From positions 82,546 to 146,545 of the forward strand of contig NZ_KQ954262.1 in the NCBI RefSeq assembly GCF_001519065.1: a stretch of DNA of 64,000 bases, read 5' to 3'. Shown here one piece after another: positions 44,904 to 53,190 of the stretch. The notes beneath the pieces are model-generated. The model saw nothing but the letters and a program-made list of their open reading frames with translations, had not been told where the DNA came from and made no database searches. The DNA is from Novosphingobium sp. FSW06-99. Its GTDB lineage: Bacteria > Pseudomonadota > Alphaproteobacteria > Sphingomonadales > Sphingomonadaceae. How positions within the stretch are numbered: the stretch's first letter is position 1; every line of letters starts with the position of its first letter. A program made the translations under genes and the position numbers.

Positions 44904-44935
44904 AAAAGGCCGGTCTGCACCCAGACCGGCCTTTT
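44904..44935. terminator. Bidirectional intrinsic terminator
   Basis: AAAAGGCCGGTCTG (44904-44917) and CAGACCGGCCTTTT (44922-44935) form a perfect stem with a four-base loop and T-rich tails on both strands, between the convergent GH31 and esterase genes. Confidence 0.92.
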
Positions 44936-44956
44936 CGCACGCGTGGTTTGGAGGGA

Positions 44957-45886
44957 TTACCGCGCGGCGTAGCCCTTGTCCTTCAGCCACAGCGCATATT
45001 CGTCGAACCACATGTCGCTGGTCGTGCCGTGCGGCTGCGAAGCAAACCCGTGGCCCCCCGCGCTGAACAGGTGAAGCTCGACCGAAGCGCCCGATTTGCG
45101 CCAGTTGTGGATCAGGCTGAGATCCTGTCCGCCAAAAAACCGGTCATCGGCGGCAATCGCGGCAAACAGCGGCGGCGCCTTGGCCGGCACTGTGTCGGAT
45201 TGCGTGGGGCCATAGATCATCCCGGCAAAATCGGGCCGGGCATCGGGCAGATCGGCCTGCAAGGCACCAAGCACGGTCATCGCCCCGGCCGAAAATCCCA
45301 GTATGCCGATCCGCGCCGGATCGACATGCCATTGCACGGCATTGGCGCGCACCAGGCGGATTGCCGCTTGTGCATCGGCCACCGCCAGCGGCGCGATGCG
45401 CGCGCGTTCCTGCGCCCCGCCACCATGCTGGAAAGTGTCGGCGATCGCGGCCTTGAACGCGGCGATGCCGTCACCCACCGGCTGGGTGCGGTATTTCAGG
45501 ATGAACACGCGAACGCCCAGCGGCGCCAACCGACTGGCGACATCATAGCCTTCGTTGTCCATCGCCAGGAACTGAAAGCCGCCGCCGGGGATCAGGATCA
45601 CCGCCGCCTGCGCCGCCGTGCCGCCCATGCTGGCGGGCATCGGCGTCAGTGTGGGCTGCGACACGTTGTAGATCAGCCGTTCGCGCGGGTCCTGCTGCGC
45701 CCAGGCCTCGGGCGCCGGATTGTTCAGCGCGTTGGCCACCGGCAGCGCGACGGCGGGGGGCTCGGCCGGTTTTGCCACCGGCACCACCGCATTGACCCAG
45801 TCACCGGGTGCAGCGGCCACCGGTGCAACCAGGCCAAAACCCAGCGCACCGGCACACACAAAACCAATTGCAACCCGTCGCAGCAT
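44957..45886 (-). CDS. Secreted alpha/beta hydrolase, carbohydrate esterase-like
   Basis: A 309-residue enzyme with a signal peptide (MLRRVAIGFVCAG... to VAAAP). The domain resembles bacterial acetyl-xylan-esterase/endo-xylanase-associated lipases: ILIPGGGFQFLA as oxyanion loop, ILGFSAGAMTV with the nucleophile serine, AADDRF with the acid and GGHGFASQ with the histidine. The ATG at 45886 has AAGGA ten bases upstream; ATGs at 45913 and 45934 (overlapping the receptor stop) are alternatives. It follows the TonB receptor and may strip acyl groups from the imported glycan. Confidence 0.83.
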   Translation of the reverse strand: MLRRVAIGFVCAGALGFGLVAPVAAAPGDWVNAVVPVAKPAEPPAVALPVANALNNPAPEAWAQQDPRERLIYNVSQPTLTPMPASMGGTAAQAAVILIPGGGFQFLAMDNEGYDVASRLAPLGVRVFILKYRTQPVGDGIAAFKAAIADTFQHGGGAQERARIAPLAVADAQAAIRLVRANAVQWHVDPARIGILGFSAGAMTVLGALQADLPDARPDFAGMIYGPTQSDTVPAKAPPLFAAIAADDRFFGGQDLSLIHNWRKSGASVELHLFSAGGHGFASQPHGTTSDMWFDEYALWLKDKGYAAR

Positions 45887-45933
45887 GACCCGTCTATCCT
45901 TGCGCAGCGCCATGCCGATCGACCGGCCCGGCA

Positions 45934-48291
45934 TCAGAACTTCGCCGACAGCTTTATCCCGCCATAGCGCTGGCTGTCACGCGGCAAGACTTCGACCACC
46001 GAATGGACCCCGTAAGACCCGAAATTGTCGCTCATCGTCGTGGCATAGTGCTGATTGAACATGTTGTTGACATAGAGGCTCAGCTTGTAATTGCCGCGTT
46101 CGGCGCCCAGCGTCAGGTTGAGCAGGCCATAGGCCTTTTGCGTGTCGAGCGGATCGCCCAGCAAGTCGAAATTGACGCTGCTCTGGTGCTGATAGGTCAC
46201 CGTCACGCTGCCTTTGGTCTGGCTGTCCAGATCGTGTTCGGCGGTGGCGGCCAGGTTGAACTTGAACCGCGGCGAGTTGGGCAATTGCCCGCCCGAACGG
46301 TCCTGCACATTGCCAAGGCCAGTCGGGCTGACCGAGGGACCACAGATACCCAGCCCGGTTGCCGACGCAGCGCCACCCTGATCGAATGTCTGCCCGGAAT
46401 AGCAGGCGGCGTTGGGGAACGAGACGATCTTGGCTTCGGTATAGGCGAATGATCCGTCCAGATGCGCCCATTCGACCGGACGCACCTGGCTTTCGACCTC
46501 AACGCCCTTGGTCCGCAGCTTGCCCACATTGTTCAGCTTCTGAAACAGCGTGGTGCCGATGAATTCCGACGATTGCGCCTGGAAGTTGTTGTAGTTGGTC
46601 AGGAACCCGGCAATGTTCAACTGCGCGCGGTTTTGCCAGAACCGGCTCTTGAGGCCCAGTTCATAGGCGGTCGAATGTTCCGCCGCGACCGGATTTGCGG
46701 TGCGGCTGGGGGCATATCCCGACGAGATGTCATAGGCCCAGCCCTTGTAACCGGTGGCCACGCTGGCATACGTCGACACGCGCGGCGCCAGCTCCTGGCT
46801 GACCGAAACTTTCCAGGTGCCCACCGTATCGACATGGCGACCCGCGCAGTTCGGCGCGCCGATGCCGCAATTGGCATCCGCCGCCGCCACGCTGGCATTG
46901 TGCGAAGGCAACAGGTCGGTGAACTGATCCTGGATGCGTTCGTTGTTGACGCGGCCCGAAGCGCTGATCGTGGTGTTGGTCGGCAGTTTGTAATCGAGCC
47001 CGGCAAACGCCGCCAGGCTGCGCGTGCCTTCATAGCCATGCCAATCGGCCAGGCTGAGCACCGGTCCGCGCACAAAGCTGCGCGTCGTCCCGGCATCGGC
47101 GTAGAACAGCCCCGCGACATAGCTGAGCGGACCCGCGCCCTTCGATGCCAGGCGCAGTTCCTGGGTAAATTCGCTGGAATGGTAAGGCCCGGACTGGTTG
47201 ACACCATTGCTCGGCCCGACCGGACTGGTCACCACCGGACCGGTTCCGTTGACATTGAGATCGGTGCCGTCGACATCGGCGGCAAAGTTGTATTTCCAGT
47301 CCTGATAACTGGACACCGAAATCAGGTTGGCAAAGCCCAGATCATACGTTGCCTTGGCGCTGAGATTGGTCTGCTGGTTGTCGGTATAACCCGGATTGTC
47401 CTGATAGATCGCATAGTTGTTCTGCCCCGGTGTGATGCCCACCAGATCAGGCGCGAGCGACACCCCGTTATAGTGCGGCCCGGTTGCCGAAGGCGCGAGA
47501 TATTCGAGCGGCGCCGCCGTGCCGCGCTGATGCTCGTGCGAATAGGCACCATTGAGCATGATCGTCAGGCGCGAAGAGGCCTCGATCTTGACCTTGAGGT
47601 GAAGACCCCACGATTCCTTGTCATCAAGCAGGCTGCCGGTGGTCAGATCGCGCACATTCCCGGCGTAATTGTCGTAAAACCCCGACAGACGCGCGGTGAT
47701 CGCCTGGGTTACCGCGCCCGACACTGCGCTTTCAAAACGATAGTCGCTGTCGGTGGAAGCAGACACCGAAGCGGTCACTTCTGTCTTGGCGGTGGGATCG
47801 CGGGTGACGATGTTGATCGCCCCGGCGCTGGCATTCTTGCCGAACAGCGTGCCCTGCGGGCCGCGCAGCACTTCGACGCGTTCCACATCGCTCATGTTGT
47901 CGAACGCCTGCGCCTGCTGCACCACCGGCACATCGTCAACGATCACCGCGACCGACGGTTCGACGCCGATTGAAAAGGCATATGTGCCGATACCGCGCAG
48001 GATGATCGCATTGTTGGGCGATGCGGTGCTTTCAGTCAGCGTCAGCGAGGCCGCCGCGCGCGTCAGATCGCCGAATTCGCTGATCCGCTGGGTCTTGAGC
48101 GTTTCGCCGGTGATGGCGGTCACCGCGACCGGAACGCTCTGCAGATTGGAGGCGCGCTTGGTTGCCGTCACGATGATTTCGGCAAGCCCCTGGCCAGTGG
48201 CGGCCGGTGTCTGGCTGTCGGCATCGGCAGCGAAAACGGGTGAACCCGTCAATGCGAACGCAGCGCCTGCGAGTAGAATTGGCTTGAGCAC
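45934..48291 (-). CDS. TonB-dependent receptor of the glucuronate locus
   Basis: A 785-residue outer-membrane receptor. The signal peptide ends near PVFAAD, with EIIVTATKR as the TonB-box-like element, ERVEVLRGPQGTLFGKNASAGAINIVT in the plug, and a barrel ending in SAKF. The start is a GTG at 48291 with GAGGGAGAGG upstream, since no ATG fits the signal peptide. It is followed by the secreted esterase. Two GntR-type palindromes precede it, one sharing TTGGTCAA with the manD operator, so it is probably part of the same regulon and imports a glucuronate-containing oligosaccharide (inference). Confidence 0.93.
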   Translation of the reverse strand: MLKPILLAGAAFALTGSPVFAADADSQTPAATGQGLAEIIVTATKRASNLQSVPVAVTAITGETLKTQRISEFGDLTRAAASLTLTESTASPNNAIILRGIGTYAFSIGVEPSVAVIVDDVPVVQQAQAFDNMSDVERVEVLRGPQGTLFGKNASAGAINIVTRDPTAKTEVTASVSASTDSDYRFESAVSGAVTQAITARLSGFYDNYAGNVRDLTTGSLLDDKESWGLHLKVKIEASSRLTIMLNGAYSHEHQRGTAAPLEYLAPSATGPHYNGVSLAPDLVGITPGQNNYAIYQDNPGYTDNQQTNLSAKATYDLGFANLISVSSYQDWKYNFAADVDGTDLNVNGTGPVVTSPVGPSNGVNQSGPYHSSEFTQELRLASKGAGPLSYVAGLFYADAGTTRSFVRGPVLSLADWHGYEGTRSLAAFAGLDYKLPTNTTISASGRVNNERIQDQFTDLLPSHNASVAAADANCGIGAPNCAGRHVDTVGTWKVSVSQELAPRVSTYASVATGYKGWAYDISSGYAPSRTANPVAAEHSTAYELGLKSRFWQNRAQLNIAGFLTNYNNFQAQSSEFIGTTLFQKLNNVGKLRTKGVEVESQVRPVEWAHLDGSFAYTEAKIVSFPNAACYSGQTFDQGGAASATGLGICGPSVSPTGLGNVQDRSGGQLPNSPRFKFNLAATAEHDLDSQTKGSVTVTYQHQSSVNFDLLGDPLDTQKAYGLLNLTLGAERGNYKLSLYVNNMFNQHYATTMSDNFGSYGVHSVVEVLPRDSQRYGGIKLSAKF

Positions 48292-48344
48292 GTGCCCCTC
48301 TCCCTCTTGGTGGGTTGATGAGAGCGGCCTAATCTCTTTCGGAT

Positions 48345-48394
48345 AATTGGTCAATCCAATTTTCGCCAGCACATCACGCGCGGTGGTCGACCAC
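48345..48394. promoter_or_regulatory. Two palindromes upstream of the TonB receptor
   Basis: AATTGGTCAATCCAATT (48345-48361) is a 17-base dyad with six-base arms, and GTGGTCGACCAC (48383-48394) is a perfect 12-base palindrome. Both contain TGGT...CCA cores as bound by GntR/FadR-type regulators. They lie 54-103 bases upstream of the GTG start. Confidence 0.55.
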
Positions 48395-48525
48395 TCGACT
48401 AATCATCATACAAATCGCCCTAAAATGCCTGCTCATACTGCTAGCAATAGGCCTCGATGACGCAATTTCAATATGTTACGCGCCGACATTGGTATTACCA
48501 CTTTCCAGACCCAACCCAGCCCGCC

Positions 48526-48570
48526 AAAAAGCCGACAGCCGCAACCCCTTGCGGGACTGCGGCTGTCGGC
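48526..48570 (-). terminator. Intrinsic terminator of the sulfur operon
   Basis: GCCGACAGCCGCA (48531-48543) and TGCGGCTGTCGGC (48558-48570) pair over 13 bases around a 14-base loop. An A-run at 48526-48530 becomes a T-run on the minus strand, just beyond the class II aldolase gene. The rest of the 304-base gap holds only the receptor leader and operator. Confidence 0.88.
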
Positions 48571-48595
48571 ACTTCAAAGCAAATATTCGCGTCGG

Positions 48596-49405
48596 TCAGG
48601 TGTCAAAGCCCGGCAATTTGCGCTGGACCGTGCGCAACACCGCTTCCCACGCGAGCTGGTCGTGCGACTTTGCCCCTTGTGCGGCGATTGCCGCCGCCGG
48701 TCGCGTGGTCATCTGGCGGATGGCCTCTTGCTGCGCCTCTTCGGGCGCGATCAGCACATTGGCCCGGCCGCCCGCGAGCGCCGCGACTTGCACCGAACAG
48801 GCCTCTTCCAGCGAATAGATCGCCGCCCAGGCCGACCCGGGCGTCTTGCCCAGTGCCAGCGTGCCGTGGTTGCGCAACAGCAGGAACTGCTTGTCGCCCA
48901 GATCGGCCTGCAGCCGCTCGCGTTCGTCGAGGTTGAGCGCCACGCCCTCGTAATCATGATAGCCCAGCCGGGGGATAATATAGAGCGCGCGCTGCGAAAT
49001 CGGCAGCAACCCGTCCGCATGGGCCGAGGCGCCCATGCCGTCGCGGGTGTGGAAATGCGCAATCCAGTGCGCGTCATCACGCACCGCATGGATCGCCGAA
49101 TGGATCACGTATCCGGCATAGTTGATGCCATATTCGCTGTCGCCGATGATATTGCCATCCAGATCGACCTTGACCAGGCTCGACGCGGTAATCTCGTCGA
49201 ACGTCAGGCCGAACGGATTGATCAGGAAATGCTGATCGGGGCCTGGCACGCGCGCGGTGATGTGGGTGTAGAGGAAATCGTCGTAATCATGGATTGCCGC
49301 CATGCGATAAAACGCGGCGAGATCGACGCGCGTTTTCCATTCGGCATCGCTGATCCCGTGCGGACGGGCATCGCGGGCAACGGGACGTTCAAGGACAGTG
49401 GCCAT
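48596..49405 (-). CDS. Class II aldolase/adducin family protein
   Basis: A 269-residue protein of the fuculose-phosphate aldolase/adducin fold. Zinc-ligand motifs AHFHTRDG and LLRNHGTLALG are present, with the DEITASSLVKVDLDGNI block common in the adducin-like aldolases. It is the last gene of a six-gene minus operon of organosulfur genes, 13 bases after the SsuD-like gene, and is followed by a terminator. In this setting it might cleave the carbon skeleton left after sulfur removal, but its substrate is unknown. It need not be a sugar-phosphate enzyme. Confidence 0.88.
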   Translation of the reverse strand: MATVLERPVARDARPHGISDAEWKTRVDLAAFYRMAAIHDYDDFLYTHITARVPGPDQHFLINPFGLTFDEITASSLVKVDLDGNIIGDSEYGINYAGYVIHSAIHAVRDDAHWIAHFHTRDGMGASAHADGLLPISQRALYIIPRLGYHDYEGVALNLDERERLQADLGDKQFLLLRNHGTLALGKTPGSAWAAIYSLEEACSVQVAALAGGRANVLIAPEEAQQEAIRQMTTRPAAAIAAQGAKSHDQLAWEAVLRTVQRKLPGFDT

Positions 49406-49418
49406 CGTCTATGCTCCT

Positions 49419-50507
49419 TCAGCCAGCCAGCGCGACGGGCGCGCCTTCGCGGGCGGCGACTTTTGCGCGAACCAGCGGGATAAGATGTTCGCCATATTCG
49501 ATCGCATCGCCCAACGGGTCGAACCCGCGAATGAGGAAATGATCGATGCCGATGTCAAAATAGTCAAGCATCGCATCGGCGACTTGTTCGGGCGTGCCGA
49601 CCAGCCCGGTGCTGTTGCCCGCTGCCCCGGTCAACGCGGCAACCCCGGTCCACAGCCGGGTGTCGCGGCGGTTGCCGCTGGCCGCTTCGAGCAGGCGCAG
49701 CGATCCGGCATTGGGCGGGCGATGGCCAGTGGTCGGCAGCCCCGCCGCTTCACGCGCGGCACGCACTTGCTCCTCGATATCGCGCGCCTTTTTCCAAGCG
49801 GCCTCTTCGGTATCGGCGATCACCGGGCGCAGCGAGAGCGAAAAGCCCGGCCGGCGCCCGAACCGCGCGGCCGACTGGCGCACCTGGCGCACCGCATCGC
49901 CGACTTGCTCGAGCGTTTCGCCCCACAGCGCATAGACATCGGCATGGCGCCCGGCCACCTCGATCGCCTCTGGCGAAGAGCCGCCGAAAAACACCGGCAG
50001 GTTGTCCGGCTTGATCGCGGCAAACCCCTGTCGCACTTCATAAAAGCGCCCTTTGTGGTCGAACGGATGCGCGGCGGTCCATTCGGATTTCAGCACGTCG
50101 AGATATTCGTCGGTGCGCGCATAGCGTTCGGACTTGGTCAGCCCGACATCGCCATCGCGCGCCATTTCCTCATCCGCCCCGCCGGTGATGATATGCACCG
50201 CCACGCGCCCGCCCGACAACTGGTCAAGCGTCGCCAACTGGCGCGCGGCCAGCGTCGGCTGGGTGAAACCGGGCCGATGCGCCACCAGGAAACCCAGCCG
50301 GGTGGTCAGCGCGGCGGCATGCGCGGTGACCAGTTGGCTTTCGGGCGAACTCGAACCGAACGGGATCAGCACGCGGTCAAATCCGCCCGCCTCCTGCGCC
50401 AGCGCCGCCGCATCGACATAGGCACGGTCGAGCACGCGGCTGCGCGCGCCGCCGTGGATTTCCGAGGTGTTGTTGAAACCGATATAGCCGATGAAACGAA
50501 CGGACAT
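49419..50507 (-). CDS. LLM-class flavin-dependent monooxygenase (alkanesulfonate monooxygenase SsuD-like)
   Basis: A 362-residue bacterial-luciferase-like TIM barrel. The blocks LVAHRPGFTQPTLAARQLATLDQLSGGRVAVHIITGG, GRFYEVRQGF and PVFFGGSSPEAIEVAGRHADVYALWGE are close to SsuD and its relatives, which use FMNH2 and O2 to split a C-S bond and release sulfite. The ATG at 50507 has a GAGGGG site. It is in an operon with a sulfonate-type ABC transporter. No obvious NADPH:FMN reductase (ssuE) is inside the window, so reduced flavin must come from elsewhere. The true substrate could be a sulfonate or another organosulfur compound. Confidence 0.9.
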   Translation of the reverse strand: MSVRFIGYIGFNNTSEIHGGARSRVLDRAYVDAAALAQEAGGFDRVLIPFGSSSPESQLVTAHAAALTTRLGFLVAHRPGFTQPTLAARQLATLDQLSGGRVAVHIITGGADEEMARDGDVGLTKSERYARTDEYLDVLKSEWTAAHPFDHKGRFYEVRQGFAAIKPDNLPVFFGGSSPEAIEVAGRHADVYALWGETLEQVGDAVRQVRQSAARFGRRPGFSLSLRPVIADTEEAAWKKARDIEEQVRAAREAAGLPTTGHRPPNAGSLRLLEAASGNRRDTRLWTGVAALTGAAGNSTGLVGTPEQVADAMLDYFDIGIDHFLIRGFDPLGDAIEYGEHLIPLVRAKVAAREGAPVALAG

Positions 50508-50524
50508 GGGACAAGACCCCTCTT

Positions 50525-51757
50525 TCAGATGACGGTAAAACCATGGGTGCCGTCGCGGCGCAGTTGTTCGACCAGGCCGTATTCCCAATCGAGATAGGCC
50601 TGCATTGCGACGGCGGCATTGTCGGTGCCCTCGTAGGGGCGTTTGTAGCGGCCTTCGGGTCCGCGCGCAGGCGGCGCGCCGTCGGGTCCGGTTTCCAGCG
50701 CAACATGGTCGGGCCAGTCGAGCACCAGCACCTCCCACCCCAATTGCGCCAGCCACGATGCGGTCATGTCGGCGCGTGGGCCCAGATCGTCGCTCAGCAC
50801 GATCCGCGCGCCCCGCACCGGCGCATTGTGGTCGGTTTCCTGCACCAGTTGGCCACCCTGGGCGTTGCGGAAACCGGGCAAGTGACCAGCGGCATAGACC
50901 TCTGGCAGGCGCACGTCGTATTGATAGAGCGTGCGCGCCGATTGCGATCGCAAATAGGTCAGCTCGTCCCACGCGATATGCCGCACACCGGCGCGGTATG
51001 ACACCGCCCGCGCCCGCACACGCGCATCGTCGAGCAGATCGGCATCGGGTTCGGCGGCGCGACGCGCCTGCCCGGTTTCCAGCGCCTGCCCCGCCAATGT
51101 CCAGCCGATCGTGCCGTTGCGCAAGGCAAACACCCGATTGGGCACCCCGGCATTGACCAGCGACTGCGCGCCGATGATCGACCGCGTGCGGCCGGCGCAA
51201 TTGACGATGATAGTGGTATCGGGATCGGGCGCCACTTCGCGCGCGCGCAGCACCAGCTCGGCGCCGGGCACGCTGACCCCGCCGGGGATCGACATCGTGG
51301 CATATTCCTCGAACCGGCGGGCATCGAGAATGGCGATATCGGCCTTTTCCTCGATCAGCGCCTGCACATCAGGCGCGGGCAACGAAGGGGTGTGGCGATG
51401 GTGTTCCACCAGTTCGCCAAATGCCTTTGAATAGGAATTGACGTCTTCGAACAGTTCGAAGCCCGCCGCGCGCCAGCCATCGAGCCCGCCGTGCAGGGCC
51501 CGGACTTCGGTATAGCCAAGTGCGCCCAGCCGCTCGATCGCTGGTTCCACCAGCCCTTCGCCCGCGTCATAGACGACCACCGGTGCCGTGCGTCGGGGCA
51601 GGCGCCAGGGCGCCTCAAGCTCCAGCCGCCGCAGCGGGATCTGCGCGGCAAACAAGGGGTGCCCACCGGCAAACGCGGCCTCTTCGCGCAAATCGATCAG
51701 GGCGATTTCGTCGCGCGCCAGCAGGGCGTTGCGAACATCGTGTGCAGAAACAGTCAT
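50525..51757 (-). CDS. Triple-rhodanese-domain sulfurtransferase
   Basis: A 410-residue protein with three rhodanese-like domains (about residues 5-105, 125-230 and 255-375). Only the middle one has an active-site cysteine (VNCAGRTRS, Cys187). The first has VVYDAGEG and the third VLSDDLGPRA at the corresponding place, so they are probably structural or regulatory. It would move sulfane sulfur from a donor to an acceptor. The ATG at 51757 overlaps the stop of the thiol dioxygenase gene (ATGA), and it is 17 bases from the SsuD-like gene. The substrate is unknown. Confidence 0.9.
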   Translation of the reverse strand: MTVSAHDVRNALLARDEIALIDLREEAAFAGGHPLFAAQIPLRRLELEAPWRLPRRTAPVVVYDAGEGLVEPAIERLGALGYTEVRALHGGLDGWRAAGFELFEDVNSYSKAFGELVEHHRHTPSLPAPDVQALIEEKADIAILDARRFEEYATMSIPGGVSVPGAELVLRAREVAPDPDTTIIVNCAGRTRSIIGAQSLVNAGVPNRVFALRNGTIGWTLAGQALETGQARRAAEPDADLLDDARVRARAVSYRAGVRHIAWDELTYLRSQSARTLYQYDVRLPEVYAAGHLPGFRNAQGGQLVQETDHNAPVRGARIVLSDDLGPRADMTASWLAQLGWEVLVLDWPDHVALETGPDGAPPARGPEGRYKRPYEGTDNAAVAMQAYLDWEYGLVEQLRRDGTHGFTVI

Positions 51758-52377
51758 GCGTTGCCCGATCGATCCCACAAGTTGGGCAGCACGGTGTTGG
51801 CATAACCCGAAATAAAGCGTTTGGACGTGCCGTCAGGCGCATAGGTCGCGCGTTCGACCGCGCCGATATTGCCGCCATAAACATGGATCGAGATCGACGG
51901 AGCATCGCCATTGGCGTTCCACACGCGATGGATATCACCGATGCGCGGACTGACCGCATCGACCTCGCCGGTGTTCAGCGTGTCGATCACGCCGTTGCCG
52001 ATCAGGCTGCCATCGGGCGCGCGATCATACCGCTGCGCCGCTTCGCGTCCGCGCAGCACGCCGATCAGGCCCCACACGCGATGGTCGTGAATTGGCGTGC
52101 CCTGCCCTGGACCCCACACGAACGACACCACGCTGAACCGTTCGCGGCTGTCGCAATGGAGCAGATATTGCTGATAACGCTCGGGATGCGGCTGGGCGAA
52201 CACATCGGGCAGCCAGTCGTCGTGCGCCACCAGACGGGCGAGCAGCGCCTTGCCCGATTGCAGCACTTCGGCCTCGTCGCGCGTGCAGGCGATCAATTCG
52301 GCAAGGCTGGTAACAAATCCGCGCAACCGCGCGATTCCCGCCGTGCGATCGAGCGGGGCAGCTAGGGTCGTGGTCAC
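51754..52377 (-). CDS. Cysteine dioxygenase-family thiol dioxygenase
   Basis: A 207-residue cupin. The metal ligands appear in TPIHDHRVWG (two His) and SIHVYGGNIG (third His), typical of bacterial cysteine or 3-mercaptopropionate dioxygenases that turn a thiol into a sulfinate. The ATG is coupled to the ABC ATPase stop by a four-base overlap, and its own stop overlaps the rhodanese start. Which thiol it oxidises cannot be settled; substrate choice in this family depends on an Arg/Gln position I cannot place with certainty. Confidence 0.9.
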   Translation of the reverse strand: MTTTLAAPLDRTAGIARLRGFVTSLAELIACTRDEAEVLQSGKALLARLVAHDDWLPDVFAQPHPERYQQYLLHCDSRERFSVVSFVWGPGQGTPIHDHRVWGLIGVLRGREAAQRYDRAPDGSLIGNGVIDTLNTGEVDAVSPRIGDIHRVWNANGDAPSISIHVYGGNIGAVERATYAPDGTSKRFISGYANTVLPNLWDRSGNA

Positions 52378-53171
52378 AAATGGCCTCCCTGGGGAAACGG
52401 AATGACCCCGGATGAGGCCGGCGTGCCGCCCAGAATGTCAAGCAGCTTGTGCCGCAAAGGCTGGGTCAGATCGCCGCGTTCGCCGCGCGCAATGCTGATG
52501 CGTTCCTGCGCGGCGATGCGTCCGGCATCCAGCACCAGCACGCGGTCGGCCAGCGCGATCGCTTCATCGACATCGTGCGTAACCATCAGCACGGCGGGTT
52601 GGTGCGCGCGCCACAAATCGAGCACGAGGTCGTGCATGCGCAGGCGAGTCAGCGCATCGAGCGCCGCGAACGGTTCATCGAGCAACAGCAGTTTGGGTTC
52701 GCGCACCAGCGCGCGGGCCAGCGCGACACGCTGCGCCTCGCCACCCGACAGCGTCAGCGGCCAGGCATCGAGCCGGTGGCCCAGCCCGACTTCGCGCAAG
52801 GCGGCCTGGGCGCGATCCCGGATATCGGCGCCGCCCAGCCCCAGCGCGACATTGCGCCAGACCTTTTTCCACGGCAACAACCGTGCATCCTGAAACACCA
52901 CCGCGCGCGAATTGGGCACGCGCACATCCTGCCCGTCGGCAGCATCGAGCCCTGCCAGCGTGCGCAGCAAGGTGGTCTTGCCCGATCCCGACCGGCCCAG
53001 CAGGGCGACGAATTCGCCCGGCCGAATATCGAGATCGAGCCCGTGCAGTACGGTCGTCTCGCCAAAGCTGCGCACGAACCCGCGCAAGCGTACCACCGGT
53101 GGCGGCACCGATACCGGCGGCTCTGCGGGATCGATAAAATTGAGACGGGCGTCCATCACGGGTTGCTCCAT
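52374..53171 (-). CDS. ssuB: Sulfonate/taurine-type ABC transporter ATP-binding protein
   Basis: A 265-residue ATPase. Walker A is GRSGSGKTT (about residues 59-67), the signature is LSGGEAQRVALARAL, Walker B is LLLLDEPFAALD, and a switch histidine is in VTHDVDEA. It groups by motif with SsuB/TauB/NrtD importers. An ATG at 53156 has a better GGAG site and is an alternative start. It is 19 bases downstream of the permease gene. The matching binding protein may be the lipoprotein at 58011-59027 in the neighbouring operon. The symbol follows family and context; the true ligand is unproven. Confidence 0.88.
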   Translation of the reverse strand: MEQPVMDARLNFIDPAEPPVSVPPPVVRLRGFVRSFGETTVLHGLDLDIRPGEFVALLGRSGSGKTTLLRTLAGLDAADGQDVRVPNSRAVVFQDARLLPWKKVWRNVALGLGGADIRDRAQAALREVGLGHRLDAWPLTLSGGEAQRVALARALVREPKLLLLDEPFAALDALTRLRMHDLVLDLWRAHQPAVLMVTHDVDEAIALADRVLVLDAGRIAAQERISIARGERGDLTQPLRHKLLDILGGTPASSGVIPFPQGGHL

Positions 53172-53190
53172 CAGAGGGCAGGAAAACGGG

